24,768 bases of DNA from an uncultured Muribaculaceae bacterium (GCA_910587475.1 CAJUMR010000039.1:1-24768); one strand, 5' to 3'. Counted from the first letter of the stretch, positions 8,301-15,900 are shown. Notes: generated by a model from the letters alone, not told the origin. Program-made: numbers and translations.

Positions 8301-8408
8301 GCCTGTCGGCGATGGAAGTGCATAAGCACCTGCAGCGCCCGGTCCGAGCATTAGTCCCATTGCTAAGCAAAGCTTAGGTAATGAGGCGGGTAAAACAAGT
8401 TTTTTCAT
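5322..8408 (-). CDS. SusC/RagA family TonB-linked outer-membrane transporter
   Basis: A 1028-residue TonB-dependent channel that imports the ligand captured by its SusD partner. After a signal peptide (about residues 1-30), a carboxypeptidase-regulatory-like beta-sandwich spans about 48-120 (VTGTVVDENGEPIIGASVKVKGT). The linker NEVIVVGYGTQKK at 128-139 is followed by the plug domain with QIRGVGSI and the conserved run GVEGDMNAIDMNAIESISVLKDAAS at about 209-233. The rest is a beta-barrel ending YTFGIDLRF with the expected terminal Phe. There is no N-terminal STN domain, so direct signalling to an anti-sigma factor is not expected. A run of seven G on the coding strand (8065-8071, near residues 113-116) is unusual and could slip. 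A promoter and palindromes lie upstream. Confidence 0.97.
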   Translation of the reverse strand: MKKLVLPASLPKLCLAMGLMLGPGAAGAYALPSPTGSEQVSNAAGAMKVTGTVVDENGEPIIGASVKVKGTKISVPTDINGQFTLSGVEPNQDVQISYVGYLPTTLKASKLSRGGNISLEPTAENLNEVIVVGYGTQKKVNLTGAVQQVTSKELTQRSVASASLALQGLMSGVNVTQTSGEPGTSAGIQIRGVGSINSNSSPLVLVDGVEGDMNAIDMNAIESISVLKDAASASIYGSKASNGVILITTKRGQESRATVSYNGWVGVRTPTELPRPANALEYMEYMDLASTNIGNTPQFTELINTYKTEGVDNWYRYDTNWRDMIMKSSMLTTNHSVSITGGNQTIRQYVNGSYSYEDGIVVNNNYNRWTLRSNTDATITKWLRANIDVSLRRTNRENPYWGATSLIGYALTMSPIYGAVNSDGTYADGQSGINPYAMAEAGGKSHTDGTDAVVKGSLIANPIDGLEILASYATRRYENKSETLVETFDTYVLGERIHSYPPTGQSRSEGWERTMFNQFNAQASFEKTFAQKNYFKILLGFQTEENKYKNMGVSRTGTHYEGYDEISHFDGAFGGYSGKSELSMVSYIGRLNYIFDEKYMVELTGRYDGSSRFTKENRWGFFPSASAAWRISQENFFEPAREYVNNLKLRLSYGTLGNQNIINSNYPYASDLASGINYWPGGEWYSGTAAYTLSNRDISWEKSKQWNFGLDITALNNRIDVTFDYYIRNISSMIQKFPAPYYVGLAAPWRNAGSMRNNGWDLSITYRDKFGDVGFSATAMLSDVKNTITDLYGNEFVDPAGGTTTIVGHPIWSWYGFVADGYFQNQDEIDNYPVYQGDKNNYRPGYIRYKDLNNDDQINEEDRTIIGDPQQRYLFSLNLTANWNNFDLTAFFQGVGKRDIYSTGYNVLPFRVGRSIMESQFDSWSPENPNAKYPLLVAEQVAGTNPNNIPSSFWIKSGAYCRLKNLVVGYTIPRKLLANSGISHLRFYLSGQNLFTIQNAYPGYDPEANAAAYYPLMRIYTFGIDLRF
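8065..8071 (-). repeat. G7 homopolymer tract inside susC
   Basis: Seven consecutive C on the plus strand (G on the coding strand) encode Arg-Gly-Gly through AGG GGG GGT. It sits between the carboxypeptidase-like domain and the plug. A one-base slip would truncate the transporter near residue 115. Confidence 0.6.
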
Positions 8409-8469
8409 TATAGATGTTAGTTAATATATGGTAGTATACCTTATTATGCGATAGGTATCGAGCTTTGGT

Positions 8470-8490
8470 TTTAGCTACTAAGATGCTAAA
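8470..8490. promoter_or_regulatory. Inverted repeat overlapping the susC promoter start region
   Basis: TTTAGC (8470-8475), 9 nt, GCTAAA (8485-8490) is a perfect 6-bp inverted repeat. It overlaps the predicted -7 box and start point of the susC promoter. It could be an operator or an early leader hairpin. Confidence 0.35.
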
Positions 8491-8517
8491 GTAGTCTTTT
8501 TTTATAATATGAACAAA
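8486..8517 (-). promoter_or_regulatory. Predicted susCD promoter
   Basis: On the minus strand TTTG (8517-8514) is followed by exactly 20 nt and TACTTTAG (8493-8486), one mismatch from TAnnTTTG. Initiation would fall near 8480, giving a susC leader of about 70 nt. Confidence 0.6.
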
Positions 8518-8541
8518 TATTTAGTAAAATTTTTTTTAACG

Positions 8542-8561
8542 ATGTGACAAAATAGTCACAT
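8542..8561. promoter_or_regulatory. CRP/FNR-like palindrome upstream of the susCD promoter
   Basis: ATGTGAC (8542-8548), AAAATA, GTCACAT (8555-8561) forms a perfect 7-bp inverted repeat with a 6-bp spacer. It contains the TGTGA/TCACA half-sites of CRP-family operators, though the gap between those half-sites is 8 bp rather than the E. coli 6. Its centre is about 71 bp upstream of the predicted start, a typical activator position. Confidence 0.5.
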
Positions 8562-8614
8562 TCTGGCCTGTCAGTGTGTTCGTGCGCGTGTGTAGTTTAA
8601 GGAGTTGTAGATTC

Positions 8615-8661
8615 AATATAAAAGTAATGGCTGCGTCAGTTGTGTGAAGTGACGCAGCCAT
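8615..8661 (-). terminator. Terminator of the alpha-2-macroglobulin gene
   Basis: A perfect 12-bp inverted repeat ATGGCTGCGTCA (8627-8638) / TGACGCAGCCAT (8650-8661) with an 11-nt loop begins 42 bp after the stop. On the minus strand it is followed by a T-rich stretch (TACTTTTATATTG). Confidence 0.8.
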
Positions 8662-8702
8662 ATGTAGCAAAATCAAGTATTACGGAAGCAGATCGTTCCT
8701 TA

Positions 8703-11700
8703 TCAATGTTCCGACATAGATGAGCATGTTAGCGAAGATCCGGCGGAATGTGCGGTCACCGATGGTGAAAGCTGACTCTGAACGGTGGCAATGCCCGACG
8801 AGAATGTTCCGGCAATAGACGCGGTCATGTCGACAGTGATCTGGTAAGTGCCTTTAGGCAGATAGTTGATGAAAAGTCGGGTCTCGGTATCGCGGTTCTC
8901 TCGGTAGAATCTTGCTCCGCCGCTTGATACCCATCCAGGAAGTTGGTCAACGGGTTGGAATGCAGCCGGGCGTCCGTCAACGATTGTGACATATTCGAGG
9001 TCGCGGGCTGATTTGACGGAGAGCAGCACACGCACTTGTTCGCCGAGGCGCACATCGTCGGCATATTGCCATTGTCCGTCACGAAGCACTGTTATGCGCT
9101 TTTCGATAGACAGATCGGCACACGATGCGGCTTTGACCTCGGTCGACTGTGCGGCATAGCGTGAGATCAATGCTCCGTAGGCCGGTACGGAATCATCGGC
9201 GCGCGAGATCTTGATGCGGCGACCCGAAGCGTCGGAAGGCAGGGCGACGACTATATGCCCTGTGGCGAGTTCGGCCCGGTCGATCTTAAGATGCGAGCGG
9301 CCGATCGTGATGTCGGTTTTGGTGTCGGAGGCCGACAGCCAGTTGCTGCCACATGCTGCAAACGCAGCGATCAGCCTGGTCGGGTCGGCGAGGTCTGTTG
9401 TCTGCTCGCGTATGACAAGCCATTGGCGCATGCCGTCGATCTCGGGTGCTTTAGGGTCGACAGAGGCGAATGCGGTCAGAAGGTCGGCATAAGCGTCGGT
9501 GCCTGTCACCGACGGGAACGATATGCCTTTATCGGGTGATGAGACGGCGAACTGACGCAGCGAGCCTATGACTTCGCGTGCCACCGAAGGATAGCCCGAA
9601 GCGTTGAGGATGATGGCATCGACAGCCTTGTCTGCTGTAGTCGCGGATTTCCATCCGGTGATGATCTGCTGCAGAGTGGCTTCGATCACGGCGGTGGCGC
9701 GCAGGCTGTATTTGTGGTCGGGGAACATTGCCGCGATCATCGCGAGCGTGCGGTCGGTCTTGACATTGCTGTCGAGTTGCGAGCTGTAGTAATCGATGGC
9801 TTTGTCTATCATGGTTTTGAGATCTTTGTCCGAAGGCATGAAGCCTGCCGAACGTAGGCGTCCGAGTTCAAGAAGAACAGTGGAGGTAGTCCATTCCGAC
9901 GATCTGTTGTTCCACTCACCCCACGACCATCCGCCGTCGCTCTGCTGCAGTTTGCCCAAGGTGGCGATCGCGCTGTTGATGTTGGCAGCAGTGGCTTTGC
10001 GGTCGAAAAGCAGGCTCAGGCGTGCCATGCGGTGAGAGTCTGAGGCTGCGGCTTGAACCCATGGTGTCTCGGCGAGCACTGCGGCTTTGAGAGCTTCGTT
10101 TTGGCTGAGACGCGAAGTGAGGGCTTTCGAGTCGGGATTATTGCTCCACTCGCTTAGTACACGGTCGAGGGCTGGGTAGGTTTTAAGCATACCGGCAGCC
10201 GTTGCAGCTCCGAAAAGCTGCCGTGAGGCTGCTGTTGCAGTAGTTGGCGAGTCTTCGCTGAGACCGGGAAGCTGTTTGATGATGTTCCATGCGGGGTTGG
10301 CAGTGTAGTCGAGAGTCGACTGCATATCATTGCCTTTGGGAGCGGTCAATGTCGCGTCGGCATCACCCGGGTTGAGATAAAATACCTGGCTGTCGATGAC
10401 GTCAGACGTAGAGACTTCAACCGGGATGTAGGCCTGTTCGCCGTCAGTAAATTCACCGAGAGTCGATCGTACGCGGTAGCCGATCGCCGACTCGTCGTTT
10501 CCGGCGTTGACATCGATGGACACGATGGCCGATCCTGATGGGGCGATGGTGTCGGTCGATGAGGCCGTCGACACCACAGCTCCGCTCGAGAAGTCGAACA
10601 ATTCGACCACGGTGGTCACTGATGCGGCAGAGTCGGTGTTGTTGTATACCGTGGCGAGAACGGTGGCGCAGTCGCCGCTACGCAGGAAGCGCGGCAGATT
10701 GGGTTGAACCATCACAGGCTTTGCGGCGACGAGGTCGGCGCAAAGGTTTGTCGACCGCAGATCGGAAGTCCAAGCAAAAGCGTTGAACGACCATGTGGTG
10801 TTGGCGTTAGGAACAGTGAAACTTATGACTGTTTCTCCGTTTTCATCGATATTCAGCTCCGGCATCCAGAAAGCCTGAAGAACTTCCGCATCCCGGAACT
10901 CGAAGTCGGGCTGGGATTCTTGACCGTATGGAGTGGCAGCCGACAGATCTTCCTCTGGATCGATAATGTCGGCAGAATTGGCTAAACCAAATGTCTCTTC
11001 CTCCTCGTATTCTTCGTACTCTTCGTACTCTATGTCATCAGCCATTAGCGTGATTGTTATATTTGTGCCTTCTGAGGTCGAGCGAGCTTTTGTCATATAC
11101 AGATTGGTGCTATAGGTGTAAAGCTCCAGGGGAGGGTTGAATTCAGGTAGTTGAAGCCAGTAGTTTTTGAGTGTGCCGGCTTTGCCCCAGGCACTGGCCG
11201 TAGCATTATATACAGATTGTGTCGACTGTCTGAGGTTCGGAGTCCGGTAGTTTAATTTAAATCCGGATGGGAATTTATATGGTGATAGAGATGTTAAAGC
11301 CTTGTTAAACATCGTTGCCACCATAGATCCGCTAACCGGATGTCCGTCTTCGTCGGTCAGCCTAAGAGTCCATCGTTCTGGTTGCCCAGGCGATAATTTG
11401 TGGCGCATTGACGATCCTATCAGTTTCATTTTGCGGCGGTCGGGACGCGTGATCGAAATCGTTTTTGAGGAGGAGATGCCATCAATCGTGGTGAATATGA
11501 TCAGACGCGCATTCGTCTCTCCGTCGGGTATTTTGACAGCAATTTTATGGAAACCGTGATCATAACGCTCTACTTCAATGTCAGCTTGGCGATATCCAGC
11601 TCCGAATGCTCTATATACAAAAGCTTCATCGACAGCTACGCCAAACGTTATTGTTGCTTCGCCATCAATCGACGATTTACAATCAGTTTCAGGAACGAAC

Positions 11701-14159
11701 AGAGCCTGTTGGTCTGGCATCGTGTTGTTTTTGATGCTGTAGAGATAGATAGATGGGATATCGGAACATGGAGCGGCAAGAGAACTATCGACTGCTTCGA
11801 CATGTAAATTATAGATGCCGGATGAGATATTGGATAGATTGAGCGTTGCTCCTTTGGTAGACCGGGATGTACCCGAAGCTACAGATGTCTTATCATCTGC
11901 TTTACTGATATTCCAACGCAGGGCAATGTCAACGTTATTGCCGTCGGCATCATATACGGCGAACGGCAACGGGATGGGTGTGTCGGTATTTAGGTTAGTG
12001 TTGTTGCCTTCGAATATGATCGTGTAGGGTTTGCCCGTGTTAAATGGCTTAGTGGCTGTTTGGGCTTCGCCTGCAGGCGATGTAACCGTGATATTTGCCA
12101 ATAAGCAACCTTCGGGAGATTGCGTTGCCATAGAGTCGGGAACGACTACCGAAAAGAGGCCTTTTGCGTCAGTAGTCGCTTCAATCATCCCAATACGCTG
12201 AACCGGTCTGGCCCATCGCCATCTGGAAGCTTGCCATATCTCGGCTTTGACCGATGCATCGGCAATGGGCATCCCTGAATATGATATTGCTTTGCCTTCG
12301 ATTGTCGCATGTCCGGATGAAGGTTTGTCCCGCTTCACGCTCAGATCTCTGATAGTGAATGTCGGGAGCTTGAAGTCACTGATTGTGAAATATTCGCTCC
12401 ATCTGGACGCCATTTTATTGGGTACGACGATTTCAATGCTATATTTGCCCGAGAGTCCGTCGACGGGAGCTATAAACGATCCGCTGATACGTCCCATGGC
12501 GTCGGTGGTAGCATTCAAGGTGTCGATAGTCTGATAGTTGGAGTTTAAAAATTTGATGCGGGTAGGTCTGTTTGGATCTACAGCTGCTTGTCCATGCCCT
12601 TTGTCGGAGCCGAGTACTGCCATCCATCGGATGGTGTCGCCCGGATGATAAAGCTTACGCTCCAAAAATATACGCGATTGCAGTTTTTCAGGGATATAGT
12701 CAGAATATTCTGCAGAGCCTGTGACTCCATTGAACAGATTAAAGACTGGCCCGTCTTCGTAGCTGAAACCATAATCTATTCTCTCGCGACGAGTGGTCAG
12801 CATTTCTGGTTCTAACATGAGTAGACCATCGTTGTCGGTCTTGCCGAGCTGCTCAGTTGATTGTTTGATGGTTTTGGAGATGTTTACTCCAGCCAGCGGT
12901 GCGCCTGTGTTGTAGTCGACAGTTACAAACGCATTGCGCTCGCAACCACTGATATATGAGGCTATAAATGGCATAGCCATGAAGAATGTTGAGTTGTAAC
13001 TGTCTCTTTGGTCGCAAGTTGGTGAAATCATATAGTAGCCTTGTCGATCGATCGTGACAGATACGGTGGTGTCGGCGTTGATGTCATTTGCATTAGTGGC
13101 CAATGATACACTCTTGACCGGTTGCGATTTATCGGTTGTGCGGTGGCGATATGCGTCTTCGCTTATCTTATATATTGTGAATCCGCTAAGTTTTGAAAAG
13201 CTGTGGTTGATGTTTACGTCGAAAGATTGGCCTGGAACAACAATCTCTTTGGATGATAATGTTACGTTTGGTCTGGTCAGTCCTTTAAGTGAGTTTTTAA
13301 GGTTGTTTATGAACACATAACCTGGATGGCGTGCGATAAATTTACGCAGAGATGGTATTAGCCAATCGGGTGCTGTTTTGACGGACGAGTAGCGTTCGGC
13401 TATGTTCATCAGAGCATAGCCCGAGTCTTCGTGTCGATAGTTTTCTTGATATAGTTTATTCAAAGCGTCGTTGTCGCCTCTGATATTTTCCACAGACCAA
13501 TAGAACCACGGCGCTGACAATTGCTGGCTTGAAGAGATGCAGCGGTTTACGATAGCCTTTGCGTTGGAGGTATCGTCGTTGCGGTTGAGCAGTGTGACTG
13601 CTTTGGATGCCACAAAGTCTGTTACGGTCGGGAAGAAGTGGAGGGTACGGCGGTCGGCGGTGATGACTGTCTGGTAGGAGCTCAGGCGTTTTGCCGGAGC
13701 GTTGGCTGCGATGTCAAAGGCTTTGATGGCGCAGTTGTCGATTACCGTGCGGAACTGGCGGCCGTTCCACTCTGTCATGTCGGCAGGCAGGGGCGAGTCG
13801 GGCGTCTCAGTGCGGTCGTATTTCCAGCGGTTGCGCGAGTAGACGCTGTTGATCAATTCTGCTTTCATGATCAGCAGCATAGCCTTGTCGGGATCGGAGG
13901 TGCATGCTTCGGCCGCTTTGTCGATCATTGGTATGACGTTGACGATGCTGTCAAGGTCGATAGCGGCAGTTGCGCCGGCTATCTCAAGAAGACTGCCGAT
14001 CAAGGCCGACGACTGCGAATCGGGTGTTTTGATCGCGGTGTCGTAGGTTCTGACGGCCTTTTGAAGCGTGGTCTGCGGGTGGGAGAAGTCGGGGTTGGTG
14101 GCCGAGAGTGTTGCGGCTGCTCCGACGATTCCTAACAGCAATGCTGCAAGTTTTTTCAT
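8703..14159 (-). CDS. Alpha-2-macroglobulin family protein (MG10-type, no thioester motif)
   Basis: An 1818-residue exported protein of the bacterial alpha-2-macroglobulin family, generally thought to trap proteases in the periplasm or at the surface. The signal peptide is MKKLAALLLGIVGAAATLSA, with no lipobox cysteine. A helical N-terminal region (about 20-290) is followed by macroglobulin beta-domains (LSSKEIVVPGQSFDVNI near 300; IFLERKLYHPGDTIRWM near 505). The A2M/MG7 segment is FWMPELNIDENGETVISF...NTTWSFNAFAW at about 1097-1128, then a helical thioester-type domain from about 1286 (LDYTANPAWNIIKQLPGL) to 1650, and a C-terminal domain with LEYVTIVDGRPAAFQP and LPKGTYQITVD. Where the family's CxEQ thioester would sit there is only SEDSPTTATAASRQ, so covalent trapping looks lost. 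The segment at about 10.8-13.5 kb is AT-richer than both ends. It starts only 25 bp after the fumarase terminator. Confidence 0.93.
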   Translation of the reverse strand: MKKLAALLLGIVGAAATLSATNPDFSHPQTTLQKAVRTYDTAIKTPDSQSSALIGSLLEIAGATAAIDLDSIVNVIPMIDKAAEACTSDPDKAMLLIMKAELINSVYSRNRWKYDRTETPDSPLPADMTEWNGRQFRTVIDNCAIKAFDIAANAPAKRLSSYQTVITADRRTLHFFPTVTDFVASKAVTLLNRNDDTSNAKAIVNRCISSSQQLSAPWFYWSVENIRGDNDALNKLYQENYRHEDSGYALMNIAERYSSVKTAPDWLIPSLRKFIARHPGYVFINNLKNSLKGLTRPNVTLSSKEIVVPGQSFDVNINHSFSKLSGFTIYKISEDAYRHRTTDKSQPVKSVSLATNANDINADTTVSVTIDRQGYYMISPTCDQRDSYNSTFFMAMPFIASYISGCERNAFVTVDYNTGAPLAGVNISKTIKQSTEQLGKTDNDGLLMLEPEMLTTRRERIDYGFSYEDGPVFNLFNGVTGSAEYSDYIPEKLQSRIFLERKLYHPGDTIRWMAVLGSDKGHGQAAVDPNRPTRIKFLNSNYQTIDTLNATTDAMGRISGSFIAPVDGLSGKYSIEIVVPNKMASRWSEYFTISDFKLPTFTIRDLSVKRDKPSSGHATIEGKAISYSGMPIADASVKAEIWQASRWRWARPVQRIGMIEATTDAKGLFSVVVPDSMATQSPEGCLLANITVTSPAGEAQTATKPFNTGKPYTIIFEGNNTNLNTDTPIPLPFAVYDADGNNVDIALRWNISKADDKTSVASGTSRSTKGATLNLSNISSGIYNLHVEAVDSSLAAPCSDIPSIYLYSIKNNTMPDQQALFVPETDCKSSIDGEATITFGVAVDEAFVYRAFGAGYRQADIEVERYDHGFHKIAVKIPDGETNARLIIFTTIDGISSSKTISITRPDRRKMKLIGSSMRHKLSPGQPERWTLRLTDEDGHPVSGSMVATMFNKALTSLSPYKFPSGFKLNYRTPNLRQSTQSVYNATASAWGKAGTLKNYWLQLPEFNPPLELYTYSTNLYMTKARSTSEGTNITITLMADDIEYEEYEEYEEEETFGLANSADIIDPEEDLSAATPYGQESQPDFEFRDAEVLQAFWMPELNIDENGETVISFTVPNANTTWSFNAFAWTSDLRSTNLCADLVAAKPVMVQPNLPRFLRSGDCATVLATVYNNTDSAASVTTVVELFDFSSGAVVSTASSTDTIAPSGSAIVSIDVNAGNDESAIGYRVRSTLGEFTDGEQAYIPVEVSTSDVIDSQVFYLNPGDADATLTAPKGNDMQSTLDYTANPAWNIIKQLPGLSEDSPTTATAASRQLFGAATAAGMLKTYPALDRVLSEWSNNPDSKALTSRLSQNEALKAAVLAETPWVQAAASDSHRMARLSLLFDRKATAANINSAIATLGKLQQSDGGWSWGEWNNRSSEWTTSTVLLELGRLRSAGFMPSDKDLKTMIDKAIDYYSSQLDSNVKTDRTLAMIAAMFPDHKYSLRATAVIEATLQQIITGWKSATTADKAVDAIILNASGYPSVAREVIGSLRQFAVSSPDKGISFPSVTGTDAYADLLTAFASVDPKAPEIDGMRQWLVIREQTTDLADPTRLIAAFAACGSNWLSASDTKTDITIGRSHLKIDRAELATGHIVVALPSDASGRRIKISRADDSVPAYGALISRYAAQSTEVKAASCADLSIEKRITVLRDGQWQYADDVRLGEQVRVLLSVKSARDLEYVTIVDGRPAAFQPVDQLPGWVSSGGARFYRENRDTETRLFINYLPKGTYQITVDMTASIAGTFSSGIATVQSQLSPSVTAHSAGSSLTCSSMSEH
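11004..11030 (-). repeat. Three 9-bp tandem repeats encoding a Tyr-Glu-Glu ladder
   Basis: Units 11004-11012, 11013-11021 and 11022-11030 (GAGTACGAA on the coding strand, last copy slightly changed) encode EYE repeats. They lie within the acidic stretch DDIEYEEYEEYEEEETFG at about residues 1040-1055 of the macroglobulin. Confidence 0.85.
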
Positions 14160-14184
14160 GTCGGTAGGGAATTATGTCATTAAT

Positions 14185-14230
14185 AAAAAGCGAAGCCTCC
14201 AAGACTCCGTATGAATCTTAGAGGCTTTGC
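14185..14230 (-). terminator. Fumarase terminator, possible attenuator of the macroglobulin gene
   Basis: On the minus strand GCAAAGCCTCtAAGAtTC pairs with GaGTCTTgGAGGCTTcGC around a short loop (14230-14190), followed by TTTTTATTAATG. It starts 21 bp after the fumarase stop and ends 25 bp before the macroglobulin ATG. No room for a separate consensus promoter is left after it. Confidence 0.8.
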
Positions 14231-14250
14231 TATAGAAAAAGTTTAACGGC

Positions 14251-15900
14251 CTATTTGTTCAGTCCGCAAGATTTGCATTTTTCAGAAATTTCTGTGAAGA
14301 AGTCGTTGCCTTTGTTGTCGACGAGGATGAATGCGGGGAAATCTTCGACTTCGATCTTCCAGATAGCCTCCATGCCGAGTTCGGGATATTCGAGGAGTTC
14401 GACTTTCTTGATGGAGTTCTGTGCGAGAACTGCTGCAGGACCGCCGATCGAACCGAGGTAGAAGCCGCCGTGCTTGTGGCATGCGTCGGTCACCTGCTTG
14501 GAGCGGTTGCCCTTGGCAATCATGATCATCGAACCGCCGGCGCTCTGGAACTGATCGACATAGCTGTCCATGCGTCCGGCAGTTGTCGGTCCGAATGAAC
14601 CGGAAGGCATGCCGGCCGGAGTTTTTGCGGGACCTGCATAGTAGATAGGATGATCTTTGAGATATTGCGGCATCTCTTCGCCGCGGTCGAGACGCTCTTT
14701 GATCTTGGCGTGTGCGATGTCGCGGCCCACGATGATGGTGCCGTTGAGCGACAGACGTGTTGACACCGGATATTTCGACAGATCGGCGAGCACTTCGGCC
14801 ATCGGGCGGTTGAGGTCGATCTTCACAACCTCGCCTTCGCCCTGTTTGCGATAAGCTTCGGGGATAAGTTCGCCGGGATTGGTGTCGAGTTTTTCGATCC
14901 AGAGTCCCTCGCGGTTGATCTTGGCCTTGACGTTGCGGTCGGCTGAGCAGCTGACGCCGAGTCCGACGGGACACGATGCGCCGTGGCGGGGCAGACGGAT
15001 CACGCGGATGTCGTGGGCGAAATATTTACCGCCGAACTGAGCTCCGAGGCCGAGACGTTCGGCTTCTTTCTTGAGTTGAGCTTCAAGTTCGATGTCGCGG
15101 AATGCGTGGCCGAGTTCGTTGCCCTTTGTCGGAAGAGAGTCGTAGTACTTAACCGATGCTTTCTTGACAGTCTCGAGATTCTTCTCAGCCGATGTTCCGC
15201 CGATGACAAATGCAATGTGGTAGGGGGGACATGCTGCAGTGCCGAGCGACTTCATCTTTTCAACAAGGAATGGGATCAGAGTCTTGGGATTGATCAGAGC
15301 CTTGGTCTCCTGGTAGAGATAAGTTTTGTTGGCTGAACCGCCGCCTTTGGCCACAAAGAGGAAGTGATATTCGTCGCCTTCGGTAGCGTGGATGTCGATC
15401 TGTGCGGGAAGGTTGCAGCCGGTGTTGACTTCGTCATACATGTTGAGCGGAGCGTTCTGGCTATAGCGCAGATTGTCGGTAGTGTAAGTGAGGTAGACTC
15501 CTTCAGAGATGCGCTCTTCGTCGTTGCAGCCGGTGAACACTCTCTGACCCTTTTCTGCGTGACATATGGCTGTGCCGGTGTCCTGGCAGAATGGAAGTTG
15601 GCCTTTGGCTGCAACTTCGGCGTTGCGGAGCATTGTGAGTGCGACAAACTTGTCGTTTTCGCTTGCTTCGGGATCATTGAGTATCTTGGCTACCATCGCG
15701 TTGTGCTCGCGGCGGAGCATGAAAGCATTGTCGTGGGTTGCCTGACGGGCAAGGACTGTGAGAGCCTGAGGATCGACTACAAGAAATTCGTGACCGCCCC
15801 AGTTTTCGACTTTCACATAGTCGGAAGTGAGGTGATAGTACTCGGTCGTGTCGGGGCCGAGGGGAAACATCTCTTGATATTTGAACGGTTTCGTTGCCAT
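14251..15900 (-). CDS. fum: Class I (iron-sulfur) fumarate hydratase
   Basis: A 549-residue enzyme of the class I fumarases, which reversibly hydrate fumarate to L-malate with a [4Fe-4S] cluster. The cluster cysteines are visible at Cys105 (QLPFCQDTGTA), Cys224 (GTAACPPYH) and Cys318 (GLGVSCSADRN), positions that coincide with those I recall for E. coli FumA. Other family signatures are EVNTGCNLPAQIDIH, the KGGGSANKT loop and FGPTTAGRMDSYVDQFQ. The frame is open upstream to 15984, but the ATG at 15900 is chosen because it gives the family length and because a full promoter lies at 15985-15955. In Bacteroidales this enzyme typically belongs to the reductive branch from oxaloacetate to succinate. 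It is monocistronic or leads by read-through into the macroglobulin gene. Confidence 0.97.
   Translation of the reverse strand: MATKPFKYQEMFPLGPDTTEYYHLTSDYVKVENWGGHEFLVVDPQALTVLARQATHDNAFMLRREHNAMVAKILNDPEASENDKFVALTMLRNAEVAAKGQLPFCQDTGTAICHAEKGQRVFTGCNDEERISEGVYLTYTTDNLRYSQNAPLNMYDEVNTGCNLPAQIDIHATEGDEYHFLFVAKGGGSANKTYLYQETKALINPKTLIPFLVEKMKSLGTAACPPYHIAFVIGGTSAEKNLETVKKASVKYYDSLPTKGNELGHAFRDIELEAQLKKEAERLGLGAQFGGKYFAHDIRVIRLPRHGASCPVGLGVSCSADRNVKAKINREGLWIEKLDTNPGELIPEAYRKQGEGEVVKIDLNRPMAEVLADLSKYPVSTRLSLNGTIIVGRDIAHAKIKERLDRGEEMPQYLKDHPIYYAGPAKTPAGMPSGSFGPTTAGRMDSYVDQFQSAGGSMIMIAKGNRSKQVTDACHKHGGFYLGSIGGPAAVLAQNSIKKVELLEYPELGMEAIWKIEVEDFPAFILVDNKGNDFFTEISEKCKSCGLNK

Noticed and set aside
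8409..8702. Invertible promoter of the kind that switches Bacteroidales surface genes
   Set aside because: The region has short palindromes, but I see no pair of longer inverted repeats flanking the promoter and no adjacent recombinase gene.
14282..14974. A 230-codon open frame on the minus strand inside the fumarase gene
   Set aside because: It is a +1 shadow of fumarase, extremely Arg-rich with no domain motifs; the fumarase frame is fully supported by its cluster cysteines.
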